Part shown: one piece after another, positions 1-8,218 of the stretch | Numbering within the stretch: position 1 is the stretch's first letter | Layout: every line of letters begins with the position of its first letter | Assembly: GCA_934630375.1 (NCBI GenBank) | Contig: CAKTVQ010000004.1 | Span: 31,821-95,820, forward strand | From: an uncultured Collinsella sp. | GTDB taxonomy: Bacteria > Actinomycetota > Coriobacteriia > Coriobacteriales > Coriobacteriaceae | DNA length: 64,000 nucleotides | Direction of reading: 5' to 3' | Notes under the pieces: model-generated | The model's input: the letters and a program-made list of their open reading frames with translations, nothing else | What the model was told of the DNA's origin: nothing | The model's database searches: none | Translations under genes and position numbers: made by a program

Positions 1-240
1 GGGATTGGCCTTGGCCTCTTCGAGCTGCTTGGCGATGGAGTTCTTAAATGCCTCCTCTAGGCCGTTGACCAGGTCGACCGGATAGGAGCCGGCGCTCTCG
101 AGTGCCGTGGAATCGATAACGTGGCCGATGATCAGCTTAGCGCCGTTGTTCGCGGCGACTTTGATGGCGCGTGCGAGCACAAAATCCTGCTGTTCAGTAC
201 CGTCGAGTGAAACAAATACCTTGGTGTAGCCCTCGTTCAT
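1..240 (-). CDS. Universal stress protein, UspA family (partial)
   Basis: This is the N-terminal 80 residues of a UspA-fold protein; the rest lies beyond the left edge. The reading starts MNEGYTKVFVSLDGTEQQ, with the first beta strand and an Asp (SLDG) at the usual nucleotide-contact place, then a helix (ARAIKVAANN) and the second strand (LIIGHVID), which is the typical Usp opening. The ATG at 238-240 has a GGAGG Shine-Dalgarno at 244-250, so the start is secure. It is divergent from uppP. Usp proteins are cytoplasmic, often ATP-binding, stress-survival proteins; a specific role cannot be assigned. Confidence 0.85.
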   Translation of the reverse strand, partial: MNEGYTKVFVSLDGTEQQDFVLARAIKVAANNGAKLIIGHVIDSTALESAGSYPVDLVNGLEEAFKNSIAKQLEEAKANP

Positions 241-489
241 GGTTTCCTCCTTGGTCTATCGCACGGGCGCGGGGCTCGTGCGTCGGGCGGGCGCGGGTGC
301 GTTGACCGCCGGACACTTTATCTTGTTGCAGTTATACCCAAGGATTTCGGTTTAACTGCTCGCAATTCTGTGAACGGGCGAGTTTTTTGGTAAGGGTAGG
401 CGCGGTCGCACCGCCAACGGTTGATAATGGGACATCGCCCGCATCGTCCGCAGAACATCTACCGGCGGGTGTCTAACGAGGGGGTCCCT

Positions 490-1470
490 TTGGATATTAT
501 CGAGCTTCTAAAGTCTGCCTTCATGGGCCTGGTCGAGGGCATCACCGAATGGCTGCCCGTTTCGTCGACGGGTCACATGATCTTGGTGGATGAGTTCGTC
601 AAGATGAACGTGAGCGAGACGTTCTGGAACATGTTCCTGGTCGTGATTCAGCTCGGCGCCATTCTGGCCGTCTGCGTGCTGTTTTTCCACGAGCTCAATC
701 CGTTCTCGCTCAGCAAGGGAAAGGATGGTCGTCGCGATACGTGGGTGCTGTGGGGCAAGATCGTGCTCGGCTGTATTCCCGCCGCGGCGATCGGCCTGCC
801 GCTCAACGACTGGATGGAGGAGCACTTCTACAACGCTCCCGTCGTGGCGCTGGCGCTCATCGTGTACGGCGTGCTGTTTATCGTGATCGAGAATTGGCGT
901 GCCAGCAAGCGCGAGGAAATGGCCGTCGCAGGTTCGTTTGGTTCGCGCGCCGTGGTGGCGGGCGGACGTCCCGCCGGTGCGCACTTTGCGGCGCCTGCTG
1001 CGGCCGTTGTCGAGGATGGGGATGATGACGAGGACCTGGACTTTGGGTCCATCACCACACTCGAGGACCTGAGCTGGAAGACGGCGCTGGGCATCGGCTG
1101 CTTCCAGGTGCTTTCGCTGGTGCCGGGTACATCCCGCTCCGGTTCCACCATCATCGGCGGCCTGCTTTTGGGCTGCACGCGCTCGGTGGCGTCCAAGTTC
1201 ACGTTCTTCCTGGCCATCCCCGTCATGTTTGGTGCGAGTGCGCTCAAGCTGGTCAAGTACTTCATTAAGGGCGGTACTTTCGGCGCCAACGAGATCGCCA
1301 TCCTGGGCGTGGGCTGCGTCGTGGCCTTTGTGGTCTCGCTCATTGCCATCAGGTGGCTCATGGGCTTTGTCCGCCGTCACGACTTCAAGTGTTTCGGCGT
1401 CTACCGCATCATCCTGGGCATCGTGGTGCTCGCATACTTCTTCGTCCTCCAGCCGATGCTCGGCCTGTAA
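490..1470 (+). CDS. uppP: Undecaprenyl-diphosphatase UppP (BacA family)
   Basis: Integral membrane phosphatase that dephosphorylates undecaprenyl diphosphate to recycle the lipid carrier for peptidoglycan and other wall polymers; overexpression of the family gives bacitracin resistance. Both signatures are visible: EGITEWLPVSSTGH at about residues 16-29 and PGTSRSGST at about 212-220. An ATG further upstream (426) is in frame, but TTG at 490 is preferred: it follows a purine-rich GAGGGGG and begins exactly where the family homology does (LDIIELLKSAF). The protein has an unusual hydrophilic insertion of about 55 residues (138-193), Ala/Gly-rich then Asp/Glu-rich, between two membrane segments. 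A strong terminator follows. Confidence 0.92.
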   Translation: MDIIELLKSAFMGLVEGITEWLPVSSTGHMILVDEFVKMNVSETFWNMFLVVIQLGAILAVCVLFFHELNPFSLSKGKDGRRDTWVLWGKIVLGCIPAAAIGLPLNDWMEEHFYNAPVVALALIVYGVLFIVIENWRASKREEMAVAGSFGSRAVVAGGRPAGAHFAAPAAAVVEDGDDDEDLDFGSITTLEDLSWKTALGIGCFQVLSLVPGTSRSGSTIIGGLLLGCTRSVASKFTFFLAIPVMFGASALKLVKYFIKGGTFGANEIAILGVGCVVAFVVSLIAIRWLMGFVRRHDFKCFGVYRIILGIVVLAYFFVLQPMLGL

Positions 1471-1514
1471 CTTGGTTGACGCTGCGCGGCGGCCAGAGCA
1501 ACAACTTGTCATTC

Positions 1515-1556
1515 AAAGAGGGCGGCATGACCAAAAGGTCTATGCCGCCCTCTTTT
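1515..1556 (+). terminator. Rho-independent terminator after uppP
   Basis: Near-perfect stem AAAGAGGGCGGCAT / ATGCCGCCCTCTTT around a short loop, ending in a T run. It closes the uppP transcript. Confidence 0.9.
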
Positions 1557-1620
1557 CATGCCAATTTGTTCGCTCTGGTCACCGCTCGCTGCCGTTGCCA
1601 GGACATCGGCGGCTCCGTGA

Positions 1621-1687
1621 TTGGTGCAATGGGGACAGGTTACTTTGCAGCAACATGGTGCAGACCAACCTGGCTCCATTGCGCCAA
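1621..1687. repeat. GGGAC-core inverted repeat (21-bp arms)
   Basis: Arms 1621-1641 and 1667-1687 are complementary at 18 of 21 positions. The left arm and loop contain GGGGACAGGTTACTTTGCA, which occurs in reverse complement at 8094-8113. It occupies the otherwise gene-free stretch between uppP and pcrA (1471-1825), where only a TATACT -10-like hexamer near 1757 and the pcrA ribosome-binding site are also seen. Confidence 0.75.
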
Positions 1688-1825
1688 ATCCACTGGGGCG
1701 GGCCTGACGGTCGCACGCGGAGTCGTGGTGTGATTTGCGTCGGTGTCCGCGCGGCTCGGTATACTGGTACGGCTCAAACTATGGCGTTGCCCGCAGGCGC
1801 GCCGTCCGTCAGATGAGGAGTCGCC

Positions 1826-4729
1826 ATGACCCAGCCCTTGCCCTGGGAAAAGAACACCGCCGCGCCCGTCCCGCCCGCGCCGGAGTCCGTGCCGCTCGAT
1901 GCGTACACTGCTCCCGCCGCGCCGGAACCCGAGCTCGTTCCGCTCGACATCTACGACGCCCCGGCTCTGGCACCCAAGCCCGCCAAGCCGCTCGTCGATA
2001 TCGATAGCCTGAACCCCGCCCAGCGCGAGGCAGTCCTGACCACCGAGGGCCCGCTGCTGGTCCTCGCCGGCGCCGGCTCGGGCAAGACCCGCGTCCTGAC
2101 CTTCCGCATCGCACATATGCTTGGCGACCTGGGCGTTAAGCCCTGGCAGGTCCTGGCCATCACGTTTACCAACAAGGCCGCGGCCGAGATGCGCGAGCGT
2201 CTGGCAGCGCTCATCCCCAGCGGCACCCGCGGCATGTGGGTGTGCACCTTCCACGCCATGTGCGTGCGCATGCTGCGCGAGGACGCCGACCTGCTGGGCT
2301 ACACCGGCCAGTTCACCATCTACGATGATGACGACTCAAAGCGCATGGTGCGCGACATTATGCAGGCCCTCGGCATCGAGCAAAAGCAGTTCCCCATCAA
2401 TATGATTCGCAGCAAGATCAGCTCGGCCAAAAACGCCATGATCGGGCCCGAGGACATGCTCAAATCCGCTGACAGCCCCAATGACAAAAAGGCCGCGCAG
2501 GTCTACCTGGAGCTGGAGCGCCGCCTGCGCGCCGCCAACGCGATGGACTTCGACGACCTGCTCGTGCGCACGCTCGAGCTGCTTCGCACCCGCCCCGAGG
2601 TGCTCGACAAGTACCAGGAGCGCTTCCGCTACATTAGCGTCGACGAGTATCAGGACACCAACCACGTCCAGTACGAGATCGCCAACCTGCTGGCCGCCAA
2701 GTACCAAAACCTCATGGTCGTGGGCGACGACGACCAGTCCATTTACAGCTGGCGTGGCGCCGACATCACCAATATCCTGGACTTTGAGAAGGACTTTAAA
2801 AACTGCAAGACCGTCAAGCTGGAGCAGAACTACCGCTCCACGGGCCATATCCTGAGCGCCGCCAACGCCGTGGTGCGCCATAACTCGCAGCGCAAGGACA
2901 AGCGCCTGTTTACGGCCGAGGGCGACGGCGAGAAGATCCAGGCTTTCCAGGCGAGCGATGAGCGTGACGAGGGCCGCTGGATTGCCGGCGAGATCGAAAA
3001 GCTGCACTCCAAGGGCACGAGCTACGACGACATCGCCGTGTTCTATCGCACCAACGCCCAGTCGCGTATTCTCGAAGATATGTTCCTGCGCGCGGGCGTG
3101 CCCTACAAGATCGTGGGCGGCACGCGATTCTTCGACCGTGCCGAGATCCGCGACGTCATGGCCTACCTCAAGATGATCGTGAACCCGGCAGACGAGATGA
3201 GCGTCAAGCGCGTCATCAACACGCCGCGTCGTGGCATCGGCTCCACCTCGATCCAAAAGATCGAGCAGCTGGCGCGCGACAACCGTTGCTCGTTCTTCCA
3301 AGCTTGCGAGATCGCGTGCGCCGAGACGGGCATGTTTAGCGCCAAGGTGCGCAACGGCCTGTCGAGCTTTGTGGCGCTGGTACGCGAGGGTCGCCGCATG
3401 GACGGCGAGCTCAAGGATGTCGTCGAGATGATTGTCGACAAGACGGGCTTGCTGCAGGCCTTCCGTGCCGAGGGCACCATGGAGTCCGAGAGCCGCGCCG
3501 AGAACATCCAGGAATTCCTGGGCGTTGCAGCCGAATTTGAGGAGACGCACGAGGATATCGAGGGCACGCTCGAGAGCCTGGAAGAGCTGCGTGCGGCTGG
3601 CGTTGCCGATGTGCCGGCCGGCGCCGAGCCCGAGCCCGTCGTGGTGAGTGCCCCGGCGCCCGAGCCTGGGCCGTCTGCGCCCGCGTCCTCGTTTGAGGCG
3701 CTGGTCGGCGCTCGCGATGCCGCTGGCTCCAATCCGCTCGATAGCTTGGCCGCCCCGGCGCTCTCGCCGCAGGATGCCTTGGCCGCTGCCATCGCGGGCA
3801 ACGCCTATGCTGTGCCGACGGAGCTGCCGGCCGGTGCCGTGCATGCTGACGAGATTGAGCGCACTTATGGTCCGCTCACCTGCAAGGCACTGCCCGCCCT
3901 CATGGAGTGGCTGGCCCTGCGCTCCGACCTGGACTCCCTCGCCGGCGAGACACATGCCATCACCATGATGACCATCCACTCCGCCAAGGGCCTGGAGTTC
4001 CCTGCGGTCTTCGTGGCCGGCATGGAAGAGGGTATCTTCCCGCACGTACACGACTTTGGCGGCAGCGATGATCCGGGCAAGCTCGAGGAGGAGCGTCGCT
4101 TGGCCTATGTCGCCATCACGCGCGCCCGCAAGCGCCTGTTCCTGACGTATGCGGCCACGCGCCGTACCTACGGCTCGACCTCGGCCAACCCGCGCTCGCG
4201 CTTCCTCAACGAGATTCCGTTTGAGGACATCGAGTTTAGCGGTATCGGCTCTGCCGGTTTTGAGGGCACGGGCTGGGAGAAGCGCGGCGACCGTCACGGC
4301 ACCTTTGGCTCGGGCATGGGCTCGGACATGTATGGTGGCAAGGTGTTTGGCTCGCGCACGCGCTCGACCGGCGGTTCTGCCTCGCGCGGTGGTTCGAGTT
4401 TCGACGACTTCTTTGGCGGCAGCAGCTACGGAACCGAGCGCCATCGTGGGGTTTCGCCCGACGCCGGCCGTGTTGCCTCGACCTTTGGATCGGGTGCGCC
4501 GCGCGCCAAGAAGCCGTCGTCCAAGGTGTCGCCGACGGTGGAGCGCAAGGTCGACCGCGCGAGCGCGTCGCAGGACTTTGCCGCGGGCGATACCGTGAGC
4601 CACAAGACCTTTGGCACGGGTACTGTGATTTCGGTCGTCGGAGACATGATCGAGGTCCAATTCGAAAAGACCGGCCAGACCAAAAAGCTCATGAAGGGCT
4701 TTGCGCCGATCGTCAAGCTGAATGCCTAA
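1826..4729 (+). CDS. pcrA: ATP-dependent DNA helicase PcrA/UvrD (SF1A)
   Basis: 3'-to-5' helicase for nucleotide excision and mismatch repair and for clearing replication-transcription conflicts. All SF1A motifs are present: Walker A AGAGSGKT (about residues 81-88), DEYQDTN (motif II), GDDDQSIYSWRGA (motif III), TIHSAKGLEFP (motif V) and AYVAITRARKRL (motif VI). The last 50 residues (DTVSHKTFGTGTVISVVGD) form the tudor-like domain that in PcrA contacts RNA polymerase. At 967 residues it is longer than usual PcrA (about 720-750): there is a Pro/Ala-rich extension of about 60 residues at the N terminus, an Ala/Pro-rich insertion of roughly 100 residues near 590-690, and a Gly/Ser-rich linker before the tudor domain. 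The ATG follows GATGAGGAG. Confidence 0.96.
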   Translation: MTQPLPWEKNTAAPVPPAPESVPLDAYTAPAAPEPELVPLDIYDAPALAPKPAKPLVDIDSLNPAQREAVLTTEGPLLVLAGAGSGKTRVLTFRIAHMLGDLGVKPWQVLAITFTNKAAAEMRERLAALIPSGTRGMWVCTFHAMCVRMLREDADLLGYTGQFTIYDDDDSKRMVRDIMQALGIEQKQFPINMIRSKISSAKNAMIGPEDMLKSADSPNDKKAAQVYLELERRLRAANAMDFDDLLVRTLELLRTRPEVLDKYQERFRYISVDEYQDTNHVQYEIANLLAAKYQNLMVVGDDDQSIYSWRGADITNILDFEKDFKNCKTVKLEQNYRSTGHILSAANAVVRHNSQRKDKRLFTAEGDGEKIQAFQASDERDEGRWIAGEIEKLHSKGTSYDDIAVFYRTNAQSRILEDMFLRAGVPYKIVGGTRFFDRAEIRDVMAYLKMIVNPADEMSVKRVINTPRRGIGSTSIQKIEQLARDNRCSFFQACEIACAETGMFSAKVRNGLSSFVALVREGRRMDGELKDVVEMIVDKTGLLQAFRAEGTMESESRAENIQEFLGVAAEFEETHEDIEGTLESLEELRAAGVADVPAGAEPEPVVVSAPAPEPGPSAPASSFEALVGARDAAGSNPLDSLAAPALSPQDALAAAIAGNAYAVPTELPAGAVHADEIERTYGPLTCKALPALMEWLALRSDLDSLAGETHAITMMTIHSAKGLEFPAVFVAGMEEGIFPHVHDFGGSDDPGKLEEERRLAYVAITRARKRLFLTYAATRRTYGSTSANPRSRFLNEIPFEDIEFSGIGSAGFEGTGWEKRGDRHGTFGSGMGSDMYGGKVFGSRTRSTGGSASRGGSSFDDFFGGSSYGTERHRGVSPDAGRVASTFGSGAPRAKKPSSKVSPTVERKVDRASASQDFAAGDTVSHKTFGTGTVISVVGDMIEVQFEKTGQTKKLMKGFAPIVKLNA

Positions 4730-4743
4730 CTGCAAGGTTGACC

Positions 4744-4858
4744 GGGCACGCCGGGGGCTTTGGTCGCCTGTTCGGACAGTCCTGCTCGCACGGAGAGCAC
4801 ATTAAGTGCTCTCCGGCTCGTGCGGAACTCGCGATCGACCAAAGCCCCCGGCGCGCCC
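4744..4858. repeat. Long imperfect inverted repeat between pcrA and manA
   Basis: Outer arms 4744-4766 and 4836-4858 match at 22 of 23 positions; an inner perfect 10-bp stem (CGGAGAGCAC, 4791-4800 with 4806-4815) surrounds an ATTAA loop. It lies between two convergent genes, upstream of the terminator at 4957. No T run follows, so it is more like a repeated palindromic element than a terminator. Confidence 0.75.
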
Positions 4859-4956
4859 TCTTCCTTGTGGCGTTTCGGCTTGCAGCATGCGAACGTCGCT
4901 TTGCTCGTTCGCTTTTTGATCTGGAGAGCCGGGTGGGCTGAATACTTAGACATGGC

Positions 4957-4992
4957 AAGGGGCTCCCCCGTTGATGAGTGGGGGAGCCCCTT
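4957..4992. terminator. Bidirectional terminator between convergent pcrA and manA
   Basis: AAGGGGCTCCCCC pairs with GGGGGAGCCCCTT across an 10-nt loop. A T-rich tail follows on the + strand, and the mirrored sequence can serve manA. Confidence 0.85.
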
Positions 4993-5057
4993 GTTGCTTT
5001 TTAGCTTGTTGTCCCAAACCCCGCGCCCATCCCGGTGAGCGTTCGGGGATCGGTAGC

Positions 5058-5990
5058 TTACAGGTGGCTGATGATCAGTTCCATCTTGCCTTCGAGGTCA
5101 ATGTCGCTGACGGTGCTGGGCGCCAGCAGGTGGCTTCCCTTGTGGACGGGGTCGCCGCAGACGGTGCCTTCGCCGTCGATGACCGACAGGCACATGAAGG
5201 GCCAGCGCTGCTCGAGGGTCTTGCTGCCGTCGACGCGCACGCGATCGACGGTGTAGCAGGGGTTGGACTCGAGCTCGGTTACGCCATCGACCTCGGGCGC
5301 GGTCACGGTACCGTCGGTCGGTGCCTGCGCGTTAAAGTTGATGCAGTCGAGGCTCTGCTCAATATGCAGCGGGCGCAGCTTGCCGTCGGTGCCGGGGCGG
5401 TCGTAGTCGTACAGGCGATAGGTCACGTCGCTCGACTGCTGCGTCTCCAAAATGAGCGTGCCGGTCTTGATGGCGTGCACGGTACCGGAGTCAATCTGGA
5501 AAAAGTCACCCTTGTGAATCGGCAGCACGTTGAGCATCTCGTCCCAATGGCCCTCCTCGATCATCTGTGCGGCCTCGGCGCGGTCCTTGGCGCGCTGGCC
5601 GACGATGATCGTGGCACCGGGCTCGCAGTCCAGTACATACCAGCACTCGGTTTTGCCCAGGCTGCCGTTCTCGTGCTCGGCGGCGTACTCGTCGTTGGGG
5701 TGAATCTGGATCGAAAGGTCGTCCTTGGCGTCCAGGATCTTAATGAGCAGCGGGAACTCTTTGCCCTCGCAGTTGTCAAAGAGCTCGCGGTGCTCGGCCC
5801 ACAGCCACGACAGCGTGTGGCCGGCATACGGGCCCTCAGCGATCTGGCAGTCGCCGTTGGGGTGTGCCGAGATGGCCCAGCACTCACCGATGGGACCCTC
5901 GGGAATGTCGTAACCAAATACGGTTTCGAGCTGGCGGCCGCCCCAGATCTTCTCGTGGAAGATCGGCGTCAGTTTAATCAAATCGGACAT
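5058..5990 (-). CDS. manA: Mannose-6-phosphate isomerase, class I short form
   Basis: Zinc-dependent cupin enzyme interconverting mannose-6-phosphate and fructose-6-phosphate in the cytoplasm. The sequence shows the LTPIFHEKIWGGR opening, the metal and substrate motif SIQIHPNDEYA, GKTECWYVLD, an SGTVHAI metal His, and YRLYDYDR. At 310 residues it matches the short Bacillus-like class. Two in-frame ATGs lie together; 5990 is chosen because a GGGGG Shine-Dalgarno sits about 7 nt upstream of it and too close to the other (5996). It lies 75 nt downstream of a GntR-family gene on the same strand, probably one transcript. Mannose entering by a PTS would reach glycolysis through it. Confidence 0.93.
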   Translation of the reverse strand: MSDLIKLTPIFHEKIWGGRQLETVFGYDIPEGPIGECWAISAHPNGDCQIAEGPYAGHTLSWLWAEHRELFDNCEGKEFPLLIKILDAKDDLSIQIHPNDEYAAEHENGSLGKTECWYVLDCEPGATIIVGQRAKDRAEAAQMIEEGHWDEMLNVLPIHKGDFFQIDSGTVHAIKTGTLILETQQSSDVTYRLYDYDRPGTDGKLRPLHIEQSLDCINFNAQAPTDGTVTAPEVDGVTELESNPCYTVDRVRVDGSKTLEQRWPFMCLSVIDGEGTVCGDPVHKGSHLLAPSTVSDIDLEGKMELIISHL

Positions 5991-6065
5991 GTTCATACCC
6001 CCATGGTGTTGCGCGGCCGCCCGCTCTAATCGAGTCATAACGAGCGCCCGCATGACTACAAAAAC

Positions 6066-6785
6066 CTATGCCAACGTTACGTTGTGCAGCTCAAAGCGGT
6101 CGCCGACGTTGCGCGAAATCGAGTACTCAAAGGCGTTGCCGCTATCCAAAAAGCCAATCTGGTTGAGTTCGAGCAGGGGAGAGCCGGGTTTGGTATCCAG
6201 GCGTTCAGCCTCTTCTTCAGTTGCCGCGACAGCGCGAATGGTGCGGTGGAAACTCGAGATCTTGAGTCCGCACTGCTCGCGGATGAAGCTGTAGATCGAT
6301 GCGTACAGGTCTTTTTTCTTAAGACCCGGAATCAGCTCGAGTGGCATATAGGTGTACTCAATAACGATGGGCTGACCATCGACCTCGCGCACGCGCACGA
6401 TGTGATAGGCAAAGTCGTCCTCGGCAATTCCCAGCTGAGTTGCGACGTCCGCTGGTGGATTGACGATCGAGAAATCGTAGACCACCGAGGTCACCTTCTC
6501 CCCGCGGTGCTCATACGAAAAGCCCTGGGCGCGGTCGTTTTTGCCCTGGAAAAACGCCTGGTCGGGAAGACCCGCCGTGTCCTTAACGTAGGTGCCCGAC
6601 CCGCGACGGCTGGTAACAAGACCCTCCTCGGTGATCTGCTCGATCGCGCGCTTGACGGTGATCTTGGAAACGCTATACAGCTCGCAAAACTCTACGACGG
6701 TGGGCAGTTTATCGCCCGGCTTAAGGGCGCCGTCCTCGATGCTTCGACGGATATCTGCAGCTATCGCCTCGTATTTGGGAATCAT
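6066..6785 (-). CDS. GntR-family (HutC/UTRA) transcriptional regulator
   Basis: 239-residue regulator. The N-terminal winged helix is clear (MIPKYEAIAADIRRSIEDG; KLPTVVEFCELYSVSKITVKRAIEQ; GLVTSRRGSGTYV), and the rest is a UTRA effector domain, which in the family senses phosphosugars or related ligands. ATG 6783-6785 is preceded by AAAGGAGG. It is upstream of and probably co-transcribed with manA and divergent from glucokinase, so mannose or hexose metabolism is the likely target. The palindromes at 6906-6948 are candidate operators. Confidence 0.9.
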   Translation of the reverse strand: MIPKYEAIAADIRRSIEDGALKPGDKLPTVVEFCELYSVSKITVKRAIEQITEEGLVTSRRGSGTYVKDTAGLPDQAFFQGKNDRAQGFSYEHRGEKVTSVVYDFSIVNPPADVATQLGIAEDDFAYHIVRVREVDGQPIVIEYTYMPLELIPGLKKKDLYASIYSFIREQCGLKISSFHRTIRAVAATEEEAERLDTKPGSPLLELNQIGFLDSGNAFEYSISRNVGDRFELHNVTLA

Positions 6786-6905
6786 GGAACCTCCTTTCCG
6801 GCTTGATTGAGTACAGAAGAAAGTATAGTCAACACCTAAGCATCCCTATTGCGTTTTTGAAAAGTTCGAGAAAGGTTTAATTAAAAAACGCTTCTCTTCA
6901 AAAAC

Positions 6906-6948
6906 TAGAGCGCTCTAAATGAATATGCATTCGAATATGCATTCGAAT
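6906..6948. promoter_or_regulatory. Palindrome and tandem GAATATGCATTC repeats, candidate GntR operator
   Basis: The 352-bp region between the divergent gntR and glk genes holds a perfect 12-bp palindrome TAGAGCGCTCTA (6906-6917) followed by two adjacent copies of GAATATGCATTC (6921-6944) plus a third GAAT. The region is AT-rich, as expected for two divergent promoters. Operator function is inferred from position. Confidence 0.5.
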
Positions 6949-7042
6949 AATGTGGTATTGAGCAAATTGATCGACTCGAGGATGGGGTTGAGCCGTTTTA
7001 CCGCCCAACGAACCAAATTCCATGCCCTGCGTTTTCACAGAT

Positions 7043-7084
7043 AAAACCTGCCAAAACAAACCTGTCCCTTTTTGGCAGGTTTTT
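7043..7084 (+). terminator. Terminator-like hairpin in the leader of glucokinase
   Basis: AAAACCTGCCAAAA (7043-7056) pairs with TTTTTGGCAGG (7069-7079) and continues into a T run. It lies 54 nt upstream of the glk start with no + strand gene before it, so it could be an attenuator, or a repeat copy: its loop contains CCTGTCCC like the GGGAC-core repeats. Confidence 0.55.
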
Positions 7085-7137
7085 GCCTTGGGAGCGGTAC
7101 CATACAGGCAATGTTTAAACGAGAAAGGCGGGCTCCC

Positions 7138-8091
7138 ATGGAACCTAAGCAGTATTACATCGGCATCGACGTCGGCGGCACTTCGGTTAAGGAGGGCCTG
7201 TTCGACGAGGACGGCAACCTGCTGGCCAAGGCCAGCGTGCCCACGCCGCCCATCGTTGACGCTGCGGGCTTTGCCGCGGTGACCGAGGCTATCGACCAGG
7301 TGGTCGCCAAGGCCCAGATTCCGCGCGCCTTTGTGGCGGGTATTGGCCTGGCCGTTCCGTGCCCCATCCCGGCATCGGGCGATGCCAAGGTCAAGGCCAA
7401 CATTGCCATTAACCTGCCCGAGCTAAGAGTCGCCATTCAGGAGCACTGCCCCGACGCGGTTGTTAAATACGAGAACGATGCCAACGCCGCTGCCATGGGC
7501 GAGGCCTGGCTCGGCTCTGCCAAGGGCGTACAGAACGTGGTGATGGTCACCATTGGTACCGGCGTGGGTGGCGGCGTTATCGTCAACGGCGACGTGGTGT
7601 CGGGCGTTGTGGGTGCCGGCGGCGAGATTGGCCACATGTGCCTGAACCCGGCTGAGGAACGCACCTGCGGCTGTGGTGGCCATGGCCATCTGGAGCAGTA
7701 TTCCAGCGCCACCGGCGTGGTGAGTAACTACCTTGCCGAGTGCAAGAAGGCGGGCGTCGAGCCCATCGAGCTCACCGGGCCTTCTGATTCCAAGGACGTG
7801 TTCCAGGCCTGCCGCGAGGGCGACAAGCTCGCGCTGGCAGCTGCCGATACCATGGCCGACTATCTCGGCCGCGCCCTGGCGCTTATTGCCAACGTGGTCG
7901 ACCCCGAGATGTTCCTGATCGGTGGCGGCGCGTCCGCTTCGGCCGATGTCTACCTCGACAAGGTCCGCGAGCACTTTAAGCAGTACGCGCTCTCCGCCTC
8001 GCGCGAGACGCCCATCAAGGTCGCTTCGCTCGGAAACGACGCCGGCATCATCGGTGCCGCCTACGTAGCCCTGCGCGCCGCCGGTAAATAG
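7138..8091 (+). CDS. glk: ROK-family glucokinase
   Basis: Cytoplasmic ATP-dependent sugar kinase, most likely glucose to glucose-6-phosphate. It starts with the phosphate-binding motif IGIDVGGTSVKEGLFDEDG and has GTGVGGGVIVNG, the ROK signature GAGGEIGHM and the cysteine cluster TCGCGGHGHLEQYSS. In most ROK kinases the zinc motif is CxCGxxGCxE; here the third Cys is His (GHLE), which could still ligate zinc. ATG 7138 is chosen over an in-frame upstream start at 7072 because homology begins there. Free glucose released by 6-phospho-beta-galactosidase further along the window would need this enzyme. 317 residues, usual length. Confidence 0.92.
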   Translation: MEPKQYYIGIDVGGTSVKEGLFDEDGNLLAKASVPTPPIVDAAGFAAVTEAIDQVVAKAQIPRAFVAGIGLAVPCPIPASGDAKVKANIAINLPELRVAIQEHCPDAVVKYENDANAAAMGEAWLGSAKGVQNVVMVTIGTGVGGGVIVNGDVVSGVVGAGGEIGHMCLNPAEERTCGCGGHGHLEQYSSATGVVSNYLAECKKAGVEPIELTGPSDSKDVFQACREGDKLALAAADTMADYLGRALALIANVVDPEMFLIGGGASASADVYLDKVREHFKQYALSASRETPIKVASLGNDAGIIGAAYVALRAAGK

Positions 8092-8093
8092 CT

Positions 8094-8113
8094 GGTGCAA
8101 AGTAACCTGTCCC
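8094..8113. repeat. Half copy of the GGGAC-core repeat
   Basis: In reverse complement this is the same 19-20 bp as at 1631-1649 (GGGGACAGGTTACTTTGCA). It lies directly after the glk stop codon. A further hairpin (ATGCCG...CGGCAT, 8132-8166) follows before ppaC. Confidence 0.7.
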
Positions 8114-8218
8114 CCGTGCCTGCCCCAAAATATGCCGTGGCCCTTCCGTCTGCGAAGGCTCGGCATCGGCGTGCTACCATAGCTACGTCCAAGTACACAT
8201 ATCAAGTGGAGGATATCC

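Noticed and set aside
2336..4735. 799-residue open frame antisense to pcrA (and similar long antisense frames at 508-1512, 8183-10315, 13557-14726, 29955-31688, 51804-53489, 56610-58442)
   Set aside because: GC-rich codon bias leaves the complementary frame open. They lack ribosome-binding sites and domains, and their composition (His/Ala/Gly/Arg-rich) mirrors the real gene.
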